DNA of 37,729 nt. Source: Candidatus Nanopelagicales bacterium (GTDB taxonomy: Bacteria; Actinomycetota; Actinomycetes; S36-B12; UBA5976). The number at the start of each line of letters is the position of its first letter. Within the stretch, counting starts at the first letter, position 1. The DNA lies in the NCBI GenBank assembly GCA_023260395.1, contig JALQVI010000010.1, positions 1 to 37,729 on the forward strand, read 5' to 3'. The notes below the pieces were generated by a model. It saw only the letters and a list, made by a program, of their open reading frames with translations. It did no database searches and was not told where the DNA came from. Of this stretch, positions 7,414 through 15,600 are shown in pieces. The translations under genes were made by a program, and so were the position numbers.

Positions 7414-8733
7414 ATGCGCATTAACGAAGCCGACAAAAAGTTCCTCACATTGTCTGCAGACATCGAAACTTTGAAGGCTCCTGAATTGGATTCACCTCCG
7501 GCTCAGCGTCTGCCAGAAGTAATCGAAACTGTGTCATCGATGTTGCTCGACATTGAAAAGAACGGCATCGATGCTGTTGTTAAGTACGCCCGCAACTTGG
7601 ACAAGTGGGAAGGCGACGATTTCGAACTCAGCGCTGCTGATCTTGCAAAGACCGGCGACAACTTGAGCCCTGAACTTCGCCTCGCGCTTGAAACTGGTGC
7701 CGCTCGCACACAGGCCTTCGCCAAGGAACAGCGCAAGCACCTCGTTGATTTCGAAGCCGAACTTTCACCAGGCACAATCACTGGCCAGAAGTACATTCCG
7801 ATTTCTCGCGTTGGCGCATACATGCCAGCCGGTAACTTCCCAATTCTTGCTAGCGCATTCATGACTGTTGGTGTTGCCAAGGTCGCAGGCGTTCCAATGG
7901 CAATGGCATGCACGCCGCCGATGTCGCCAACTGGTGGCAACGATGCCGTGTTGTACTCCGCTTACCTTTCAGGTGTTGACCGTACATTCATCGTCGGTGG
8001 TGTTCAGGCACTTGCTGCTATGACATTCGGTCTCTTGGGTGAAAAACCAGTCGACATTTTGGTCGGCGCAGGCAATGCCTACGTCACCGAAGCCAAGCGC
8101 CAGCTGTTTGGCCGTGTCGGTATCGACCTTCTTGCTGGTCCATCCGAAGTTGCTGTCATTGCTGATGAAACTGCAGATCCGATCATCGTTGCCGCCGACC
8201 TTCTTGGTCAGGCCGAACACGGCAAGCAGTCACCTGCATCACTCGTGACAACCTCTCGCGAACTTGGCCTTGCAGTCATCAAGGAAGTAGAGCGTCAGCT
8301 CGAAACTTTGTCGACGGAATACATTGCTGGTCCAGCTTGGCGCGATTACGGCACCGTCTACGTTGTTGCAACGCCAGATGATGCAATTGAAGTCATGAAC
8401 TTCCTTGCGCCAGAGCATCTTGAAATTCTGACCGGTGACGATAAGTACTACCAAGATCGTTTGACGAACTACGGATCTCTCTTTATTGGTCCATGGTCAA
8501 CCGTTGCCTATTCAGACAAGGGCATCTCGGGCACAAACCACGTATTGCCAACAGGTGGCGGCGCGAAGTACTCAGCTGGTATGTCAGTCGGTCGCTTCTT
8601 AAAGCCATTGACTTACCAACGTTCCACCAAGGAAGCAACGATGTCGTTGGCTCCACACGTATCTGCAATTGGTGGTTACGAAAAGATGGAAGCTCACAAG
8701 ATCACTGCGGACTTGCGTATCGCACGTCTTTAA
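7414..8733 (+). CDS. Histidinol-dehydrogenase-family NAD-dependent dehydrogenase, HpsN-like
   Basis: The start is the ATG at 7414 behind AAAGGACC; the track start at 7348 lies in the promoter. The 439-residue product keeps the HisD fold and its metal and catalytic residues: Q and H in QAEHGKQSP, the EH pair in APEHLEI, D and H in YSDKGISGTNHVLPT, and the late His in MEAHKI. The WSTVAYSDKG-type segment and the catabolic setting resemble HpsN (sulfopropanediol 3-dehydrogenase) more than biosynthetic histidinol dehydrogenase. There are no other his genes nearby, and a LacI repressor is divergent. A catabolic NAD-dependent oxidation of an alcohol to a carboxylate is the likely role. Dihydroxypropanesulfonate as substrate is a family-based guess. 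Confidence 0.85.
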   Translation: MRINEADKKFLTLSADIETLKAPELDSPPAQRLPEVIETVSSMLLDIEKNGIDAVVKYARNLDKWEGDDFELSAADLAKTGDNLSPELRLALETGAARTQAFAKEQRKHLVDFEAELSPGTITGQKYIPISRVGAYMPAGNFPILASAFMTVGVAKVAGVPMAMACTPPMSPTGGNDAVLYSAYLSGVDRTFIVGGVQALAAMTFGLLGEKPVDILVGAGNAYVTEAKRQLFGRVGIDLLAGPSEVAVIADETADPIIVAADLLGQAEHGKQSPASLVTTSRELGLAVIKEVERQLETLSTEYIAGPAWRDYGTVYVVATPDDAIEVMNFLAPEHLEILTGDDKYYQDRLTNYGSLFIGPWSTVAYSDKGISGTNHVLPTGGGAKYSAGMSVGRFLKPLTYQRSTKEATMSLAPHVSAIGGYEKMEAHKITADLRIARL

Positions 8734-8745
8734 ATTAACAAACCG

Positions 8746-8785
8746 AAAATGTGTGGCATCGATTCTTCTCGTTGCCACACATTTT
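8746..8785 (+). terminator. Rho-independent terminator after the HpsN-like gene
   Basis: AAAATGTGTGGCA pairs perfectly with TGCCACACATTTT (13 bp) around a 14-nt loop and is followed by GTTTTG. It starts 12 nt after the dehydrogenase stop. The track's 8751 start for the next gene would fall inside this hairpin, which supports a later start there. Confidence 0.88.
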
Positions 8786-8849
8786 GTTTTGCAACATGGT
8801 GCTGGTATTCAGGTTAGGCTGGCATCACTTGGAGCTCAACGGAGAAGTT

Positions 8850-9590
8850 ATGAAGCAATTCTGTGCACGTCTATTGGCGGTCACCTTTGCTGTCTTGGCT
8901 TCAACAGTCCCTAGCTCTCCAGCAGAAGCAATCTCAAACTCCATCGTCATCAACGAGGTGGATTGTCACGGTAATGACTGGATCGAAATCGGCAACCGAA
9001 GCTCTAATTCGATTGACATATCTGATTGGCTGCTCTCGGACAAAGCCTTAAATTCAACAGCTGCTGGACATGTGTACACATTTCCTTCAGGTACTCGAAT
9101 TGCGGCGCGTGGTCGATTTGTTGTTCAGCAAAGTGGAACCGGAGCGGCTCATCTTGGATTTGGAATCAATTGCATTAAAGGCGCAACGATCAAGATTGGG
9201 TACCGTAACGGATCGACATATTCAGAAATCGATTCCGTTAATGTCCCTGTGATTGCGCCACAAATTTCCTACGGTCGACTTCCAGACCTTACTGGGGGAT
9301 TTGAGCAAACCGCAGCCACAAAGAATGCTGCCAATTATGGAATCAAGCCAATCTTGACGAGTGCAACTACCGCAACCTGCATCAAAGGTCGTGTTTGCAA
9401 AGTAACCCTCCGGGCTCACAATGCTCCGACTTTTCGATTGAGTAAGCCTGTTGCGGGCGTTTCTGTCACTGCAGATGGAGTGCTATCAGTCATTACATCA
9501 AAAATTGCGACCTATAAACCAGTCGTAGTAATGACGAATAGATTTGGCTCGACCAACGTAACCGTCTCAATTGCGGTGAAGCTTCGCTAA
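8850..9590 (+). CDS. Secreted lamin-tail-domain (LTD) protein
   Basis: The start is the ATG at 8850, directly after GGAGAAG, rather than the track's 8751. This gives 246 residues with signal peptide MKQFCARLLAVTFAVLASTV and cleavage near AEA-IS. Residues about 30-130 form a lamin-tail-like domain: IVINEVDCHGNDWIEIGNRS, SIDISDWLLSD and later RFVVQQSG. The last about 80 residues look like an Ig-like domain (TATCIKGRVCKVTLRAHNAP). LTD proteins in bacteria are exported and often occur beside CotH proteins, as here. It converges with and overlaps the VTC-domain gene by 4 nt. Its exact role is unknown; a surface adhesive or structural protein is plausible. Confidence 0.82.
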   Translation: MKQFCARLLAVTFAVLASTVPSSPAEAISNSIVINEVDCHGNDWIEIGNRSSNSIDISDWLLSDKALNSTAAGHVYTFPSGTRIAARGRFVVQQSGTGAAHLGFGINCIKGATIKIGYRNGSTYSEIDSVNVPVIAPQISYGRLPDLTGGFEQTAATKNAANYGIKPILTSATTATCIKGRVCKVTLRAHNAPTFRLSKPVAGVSVTADGVLSVITSKIATYKPVVVMTNRFGSTNVTVSIAVKLR

Positions 9591-10363
9591 ACGAGAGTTT
9601 TAGAAGCTGTTAACGTCTGAGCAAGCTTGCTTGCGCTATGAATTCTTGGGCGCATAATTTCCGCGGCCTCTACCGCCGCGCAATACTTACTAAACGACGT
9701 TGGGTGTATGCCTAGTTTTCGTAAGTGGCGTACCGAATCAGAAATTCGATGAGGGGACTTGATTTCGACAAGTACAAGATTTGGCAACATTTCAAATTTC
9801 TTATTTGCCGCCTCTAAAGCTAAAGCAGAGTCAACTGTGATTCGCTCTACGGAGTCTCGGTTAATCACTGTTGAGCGCTGAAAAGTTGTGACAGCCGTTG
9901 GTTGTAATCGGTCTGCAATTTCACGGTATCTCTGGCTTTGATGCAATTCAAGAATGGCATCGTTGATGAGACATATTTCGTCATTACCTATGTCTTGGCG
10001 ATCTTCAAATAACATTTTTTGCGTTTGACCGTTTCCAAGTTTCGCTTTCACTTCAAGTCTTGTGCGGTTTGACTCGACATAGTGACGGGTACGGACCTTT
10101 ACGCGACGACGTCGGCGTTGGGCGTGGTCTCGATATAGCAGCAACTCGGGGGTATCGAAGTATGACGTTTGGTAAGTAAACGATCGCGCATCTGAAACTT
10201 CGAGCGCGGCGAATCTCATTGTTGTTTGCCTTAGGAATTGATCGACAATGTCTCGATCCAAAATGAACTTTGTGTCATATCGACGCAATGTAGTCCAGGT
10301 TGAGTCGAGATCCGCCAAGCTGACCGAGGGAAGCTCCTTCAGTGCAGATAAATCGAAATGCAT
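9587..10363 (-). CDS. VTC-domain / TTM-fold protein (polyphosphate polymerase-like)
   Basis: A 258-residue protein with tunnel-fold residues of the VTC family: Lys in RRYDTKFIL, a strongly basic RRRRRVKVRTRHY, ExK in RLEVKAK, an acidic strand in LVLVEIKS, and Lys in TSFSKYCAAVE. In yeast, Vtc4 makes polyphosphate from ATP using this fold. Bacterial homologues beside DUF4956 and CotH are mostly uncharacterised. The start ATG overlaps the DUF4956 stop by one base (TAATG), so translation is probably coupled. No membrane segment is visible, so the domain should be cytosolic, working with the membrane partner encoded just before it. A triphosphate-processing role is inferred from the fold, not shown. 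Confidence 0.85.
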   Translation of the reverse strand: MHFDLSALKELPSVSLADLDSTWTTLRRYDTKFILDRDIVDQFLRQTTMRFAALEVSDARSFTYQTSYFDTPELLLYRDHAQRRRRRVKVRTRHYVESNRTRLEVKAKLGNGQTQKMLFEDRQDIGNDEICLINDAILELHQSQRYREIADRLQPTAVTTFQRSTVINRDSVERITVDSALALEAANKKFEMLPNLVLVEIKSPHRISDSVRHLRKLGIHPTSFSKYCAAVEAAEIMRPRIHSASKLAQTLTASKTLV

Positions 10364-10938
10364 TAGTGTGAAGAGCGGCGGTAAGTAACGTCGACTGTCG
10401 TGGTTTCTTGCAAAAGATTCACGCTTGTGATGTTCATGTGGATGATTTCTGCGTTAAGTAAATTTCCGAGATGTGCTGAAAGTTCTGTTGGATCTGGAAT
10501 CGCCGTGTCGAGAACGACAACTGCATGCTCCGTTGCGCTCCGGAATTTGGCGTTATCAACAAGGGCCATGGCGAGCAACATGAAAACGACCAATGTTGAT
10601 GGCAACGAAATCCCTGCAAGGTCAATTGCGCAAATTAGTGCGATCGACAGTGAGATGAAGAAGTATGCAATCTGGGTGTGCCCGTATTCAAAGCTTCGAA
10701 GGCGAATGATGGAAAGTACGCCGAAAAGCGCAAAGCCAACTGCGGAGGAAAGCGGGCTAAAAGACAAGACTGTCAGTACTGAAAAGAGGCCAACGTTGCA
10801 TGCGAGGTAAACAGCCACGAGATCAGGGCGCTTGTAGTTTCGGTAAAACAAGCCGAAAAGCAAGAGCGAAATAGCGACCAAGTCCAATGCCAAACGGGGC
10901 AGGATCAGGCTGAGGTCGGCTGTTTGTTGAGTGTCCAT
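10363..10938 (-). CDS. DUF4956 membrane protein
   Basis: A 191-residue protein with about four to five N-terminal membrane spans (LALDLVAISLLLFGLFY, LACNVGLFSVLTVLSF, VGFALFGVLSIIRLRSF, IAYFFISLSIALICAI, LPSTLVVFMLLAMAL) and a soluble C-terminal domain of about 60 residues (AEIIHMNITSVNLLQETTTV). The GVLSIIRLRSFEYGHTQIAYFF block is the DUF4956 signature. It sits between cotH (28 nt upstream) and the VTC-like gene (1-nt overlap). The ribosome site is TTAAGGAAAC. DUF4956, VTC and CotH genes are known to co-occur widely, but the biochemical role of DUF4956 is not established. Confidence 0.87.
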   Translation of the reverse strand: MDTQQTADLSLILPRLALDLVAISLLLFGLFYRNYKRPDLVAVYLACNVGLFSVLTVLSFSPLSSAVGFALFGVLSIIRLRSFEYGHTQIAYFFISLSIALICAIDLAGISLPSTLVVFMLLAMALVDNAKFRSATEHAVVVLDTAIPDPTELSAHLGNLLNAEIIHMNITSVNLLQETTTVDVTYRRSSH

Positions 10939-10966
10939 GAGGTTTCCTTAAGGCAGTTTTCGACGA

Positions 10967-12505
10967 TTAGATTGCGCGAACGCGGATTGCGACTGACCAT
11001 GGAGAGGTTCCACGGCTAGTAATCACACGTACGCGGAGATAGGAAATTGTTCCTGGAGTGACATTTCGAATAACGGTTTTAGTAGCGGAGTCAGGCGTGA
11101 GGGTAGTCCACGATGTTCCATTTAATGATCGTTGTATTTGGTAGCCGGTAATCGATATGCCGGGCACCTTCGTAGCAACCCAGCTAGCCGTAATCGTTTG
11201 CGAAGTTAAGGTCGTAGTAAGTGTTGGGCGGGTGAGTGCCAAACTCGTTGCAATAGGAAGAACTTGATCGTTACGAACATTTAAGAAATTTCGTATTGAA
11301 TTGACGGTTCCAATGGCGCAGTTCAAGTCGCAAACTCTTCCAGTCGGGTCGGTTTGCGGACCCATCTCGCTTGCCAAGATTCCGTCGTAGATATCTTGTG
11401 GCATGTTGCCGAGTTGAAGTGATTGCGCTTTATTCCAAATTGTTACTAGCGAATCGGTGTACATCGCGCGGCAAGGTGCGTAGGCATTGCATTTTGATAA
11501 AAGCAAATAACCACCGCCATTCGCATAAAGGTCCTGCAAGCCACCCCATGTTTGATCGGTGCCCCAAGGGAACATGCGAAACTTCCCGGTTGCGTCACTA
11601 TGCAAGTAGTAGTTGTTTCTATTCGTCGCATAGCCATCCCAATGGCCAACATAATTTTCGGTTGCCCAATCCAAGGTCATTTCCTTGAGGTCCGCGCGCT
11701 TGAGCATGGCGTTGTACCAAGCGGCGCCATCGAGTTGATTGATGCGAGCAAATTCCTTGAAGTCGCTGTTATTTGCAGCATTTCCTAGGTCTGTTTGGAA
11801 TGTGGCTCCGTCGTACATATCAGGAAAGAATGGGGTGCCGCCTTCGTAAAGGTGGGTGGTCCCGTTGACCCAACGGGCAAGAGCGACCTCATCCATGGTT
11901 TCGATATTTGTATGGAGTCCGTAATCAACACAGGTTGAATTTTGCTCAGGGTTCATATCTTGAGCACAGTTCATGAAGATGCGCACATAGCCAACTCGTG
12001 GGGCAGGTACTCCAACATTGCGAAACAGTCGATACGACGTCGCTTCGTGAACATATGAGCCATCTTGAACGTCGTTATTGAAAGTCAACTTTTTAAGACC
12101 CAAAACTCTTTGAGTTTTATGTCCTGTGCTATTGATTTTGACCTTGAACCCAGCTTTACCGCTTAACGCAGTCAGAGATCCCCAGCCACCTTTCAAGTGA
12201 ATTTCTACATCCAGCGGCCCGTAGGTAGTTGTAGCAGTTGTGAGCTTCAGCTGTGCTGGCACGTAAGAAAAGTTAGTTGGATCGCTGCGATGGTCGAATT
12301 CGTCATTAATAATGTCAATCGAAGTTTGAGGAACGATTAAATCGACGCGGTTGACAACGGTTGGATTAAAAAGAGAAGCCGCAGCATCATTTCCTTCGAC
12401 ATACGGCACGGTGGTTGCCGAAACCGGGCTCGAGCTAAGTCCTAGGGTTATCGCGGCGATTGCTGTCGCAGTTATGACTGATAAGCGAAACCGCGTATTT
12501 TCCAT
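10967..12505 (-). CDS. Secreted CotH-family protein with C-terminal FN3 domain
   Basis: A 512-residue exported protein. The signal peptide (about 1-30) ends near VSA-TT. The CotH domain (about 45-400) shows LKKLTFNNDVQDGSYVHEA (about 137-155), YVGHWDGYATNRNNYYLHSD (about 285-304) and FRMFPWGTDQTW (about 309-320). These are the nucleotide- and metal-binding blocks of the CotH atypical kinase fold. Bacillus CotH phosphorylates spore-coat proteins, but CotH proteins also occur in many non-sporulating bacteria. An FN3 domain occupies about 425-510 (ISITGYQIQRSLNGTSW). It is the first gene of the cotH-DUF4956-VTC operon and is divergent from the giant RCC1 protein, a possible substrate by position only. 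ATP supply outside the membrane is an open question for such exported kinases. Confidence 0.88.
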   Translation of the reverse strand: MENTRFRLSVITATAIAAITLGLSSSPVSATTVPYVEGNDAAASLFNPTVVNRVDLIVPQTSIDIINDEFDHRSDPTNFSYVPAQLKLTTATTTYGPLDVEIHLKGGWGSLTALSGKAGFKVKINSTGHKTQRVLGLKKLTFNNDVQDGSYVHEATSYRLFRNVGVPAPRVGYVRIFMNCAQDMNPEQNSTCVDYGLHTNIETMDEVALARWVNGTTHLYEGGTPFFPDMYDGATFQTDLGNAANNSDFKEFARINQLDGAAWYNAMLKRADLKEMTLDWATENYVGHWDGYATNRNNYYLHSDATGKFRMFPWGTDQTWGGLQDLYANGGGYLLLSKCNAYAPCRAMYTDSLVTIWNKAQSLQLGNMPQDIYDGILASEMGPQTDPTGRVCDLNCAIGTVNSIRNFLNVRNDQVLPIATSLALTRPTLTTTLTSQTITASWVATKVPGISITGYQIQRSLNGTSWTTLTPDSATKTVIRNVTPGTISYLRVRVITSRGTSPWSVAIRVRAI

Positions 12506-12648
12506 TTGTTCACTTTAGTGGGAATCGGTCAATAAAAAAGGCCGACAGAGAAAAAATAACGGGTATCCCCTGTGCATCTTGGCGTGGTATGCCCCATACT
12601 TATCGAATCGGGTTTGGCACGCAGGCTGAATTCGGGGCTCGTCAATCC

Positions 12649-12662
12649 GGAGGATCGTCATT
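12649..12662 (+). promoter_or_regulatory. Strong ribosome binding site with ATT start codon
   Basis: GGAGG at 12649-12653 is followed after 6 nt by ATT at 12660, in frame with the giant ORF. The frame is closed upstream by TGA at 12627, and no ATG, GTG or TTG lies between that stop and the signal-peptide coding stretch. ATT is a rare but documented initiation codon, as in enterobacterial infC. Confidence 0.72.
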
Positions 12663-15600
12663 AATACGCGCAAATTTCTCTCGTCCCGTTCCGTTCGTTG
12701 GCTGAAAGTCAGTCGAATTGCCGCGGTCACAACCGCGTTAGCGATTGGCGCAAGCGTCCTAGGCGCTAGCCCTGCGAGTGCATCCGCAGGTGTGACGCCA
12801 CAGGTTTTGGCATGGGATTCGAATCCAGCGTCGTCGGCGCCATTCGCATACAACGCGATTTTGCCGCTTGCAGCCTCGAGTGATTCAGGTCTGGCTGTCA
12901 CGTTTGGAACGACCACTCCAGAGGTTTGTACGGTCGATGGATCTTCACTGACGATTATTTCAGGTACCGGAACTTGTGAGTACTACGCGGAGCAATTAGG
13001 CGATGACACATTCGCTGAGGCAACACGGTTAACCGAGAGTGTTGCCGTTGAAAAACTTGCGCAAACAATTTCATTCTCTGGAATCAATAACCAAAGCGAT
13101 GCGAGCCCTGATCCGACTCTTGTTTTCTCTGTTGATTCAACGCTTGAAGCAATTGCAACTAGCAATACACCTGCCGTTTGTACTGTTGCGAGCGGCACTG
13201 TCCACATCGTGACACCGGGAACATGTTCAATCACGGTTTCTCAACCAGGAAATAACAATTACTCGGCGGCAACTCCAGTTACTCAAAGATTTGTAATTTC
13301 CTCGTCTCGACCTGCGATGCCGCAAAATGTTTGGATCGAGCGAGGTTCTCATCAAGTTACTGTCCACTGGAACGAAGTAACAAACGTCGGTGACGCAGCT
13401 ATTGATAGTTACACAGCCACAGCGAATCCATCGGGGCCATCATGTTCAACTGCGGCTAACCAAACTTCGTGCGTGATTACTAATCTGAACGACGGTACCG
13501 AATACGGAATTTCAGTCTTCGCGACTAATGCTTACGGGAACTCACCTGTAACGACTCCTATGGGCCTTGGAACCGCAGTTGATGTTCCAATGTGGGAAGC
13601 ACCGTACAGTTGCGGAATTGATGGCTCGAAGCATGTTCAGTGCTGGGGTGACAATAGTTATGGCCGAGCAACTCCGCCAAGCGATCTCACCAATGTTAAA
13701 TCGATTGGTGTTTCAGACATACATGCCTGTGCTTTGACTGAAGCAGGCAGAGTGGTGTGTTGGGGATACAACGACGACGGCCGTTCAACGGTCCCTGCTG
13801 ATCTACCTGTGGCCGAACAATTGTCCGTTGGAGATACTCAAAACTGCATCGTTGCTAATGGTGGAGATTTACGTTGCTTCGGCGCAAACGCGCAGGCCTA
13901 CGACATTCCTAGTGACTTGGGGCCAGTGACCTCAGTGTCAGCTGGCTTTGCAGATATCTGTGCAATCAAAACAAACGGGCAAGTCGTGTGTTGGGGTAAT
14001 AACCGAGGAGGCATTGAGTCCTTAATGCCCACTGGACTTAGCAATGCAGTTCAGGTTTCAGTTTCTTTGAATACCGCATGTGTTCTCAAGGCAGATCACA
14101 CTTTCGTGTGTTGGGGTGATGAACTTCCTGGACAAACACAGCCAACAATAACTGGCGATATTCGCAAGGTTGAATCCAATTCATATCAAACGTGTGTTCT
14201 GACGACGACCGGAAAACTAACGTGTTGGGGTGAAGATTGGTGGGGTCGAATTTCTCGGAAGCCTGCGGACTTACCTCCAGTCAGTGATTTTGAAATTTCT
14301 CGAACTCACGTTTGTGTTTCGTTGAGTCAAGGTGGCGGCGTGCGCTGCTGGGGTTATGACAATTCTCAGGCAGTGCAAGTGGCCGGCAGTTTGGTTTATG
14401 GCTCGAAAATATTGATGGCTTCGGTCCCTTCGGTCCCTCGCAATGTTTTTGCTCGCCGCGGTGATCAGTCCGCCACAATTTCACTTGACCCACCACTGAA
14501 TAATGGTGGAGCGCCAATTTCAAGTTACTCAGTCGTTACGGTTGGCTTCCCAACAAAGCAGTGCACAATCGATCCAACGGATCCAAATCTTTCCTGCACA
14601 GTTGAAGGCTTAACAAATGGCCGTTCATATTCATTTGTAGTGAGGGCAGTGAATGTCGCCGGCAGTTCCATGCCAGCAGTTCCACTTGATGCAATTTATG
14701 TTTCCGGTTCAAGTGGCTACACTCAATGTGCTGTTCTTGCGAACCATACGGTGACTTGCTGGGGCTGGAACCCAGATAGCTATGTCATTCGTACGGTTCC
14801 ATCCGACTTACATAACGCAGTTGCTGTTGCAATTCCAGCGACAGACGAAGGCGCGTGTGCTGTCACGACTGAGGGAACCATCCGATGCTGGGGCACGGGC
14901 TGGGGAGTAAACGTCTTTCAAGGCCCAGGCGTTCCAACGGATTCAGGCTATGTAGGCATCACCGCATCGGTGTACAACATTTGTGCATGGAAATCGAATG
15001 GCGCAGTTGTTTGTTGGGGTTGGGACGGTACAGGACAAGTCAGTGGTGTTCCGTCGGGAGCAGTTTCTAAAGTCACAGCAACTCACGAACATGGCGACTG
15101 CGCTGTCATGCAGGACCATACGTTCACATGTTGGGGAATTTCAAGAGGTCTAGATACATCGAGTGCTCCTAGCCAAGTTAAAGATTTTGTTGGAAGTACC
15201 AATGCATGGTGTGCCATTGACATGGCAGATGTTTTGTCGTGTGGTGGCGACGGAAATATCGCCAACAATATTCCAGTTGACATTGGTTTGGTGAAGTCCG
15301 TTGCGATTGAAATCTCAAACGCTTGTGCAATCAAGATGGATGACACTGTTGTGTGTTGGGGTGGGAATGGCTATGGAGTAACGAATGTTCCAGCTGATCT
15401 CGGTGGTGTTCGATCCGTATATATTGGTTGGGTCGAATCTGCATGTGCGATTCGACTTGACGGCATGCCGCAATGTTGGGGCCATGTTGAGGCGCAAGGC
15501 GCAGTACCCACAGGTGTAGTGGTCACTCCAGGTCGTGTGCCAAGGGCACCAAATGGAGTCGGCGCCCGCAATACAACGGTCGGCGTTGAAGTTTCTTGGT

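Noticed and set aside
7414-8733. Biosynthetic histidinol dehydrogenase (hisD)
   Set aside because: There is no his operon, a divergent LacI regulator with operator is present, and the motifs look closer to HpsN.
8751-8849. Longer N-terminus for the LTD protein
   Set aside because: The track start lies inside a 13-bp terminator hairpin, while ATG at 8850 has GGAGAAG and a signal peptide.
10400-10810. Plus-strand ORF of 136 residues
   Set aside because: It lies antisense within the DUF4956 gene, which has clear membrane segments and the family motif.
12792-12794. GTG start for the giant gene as given in the ORF track
   Set aside because: It has no Shine-Dalgarno site and removes a complete signal peptide that is encoded in frame just upstream behind GGAGG.
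12515-12916. Minus-strand ORF of 133 residues in the cotH/giant intergenic region
   Set aside because: It covers the ribosome site and signal peptide of the giant gene, and its translation has no recognisable pattern or plausible start site.
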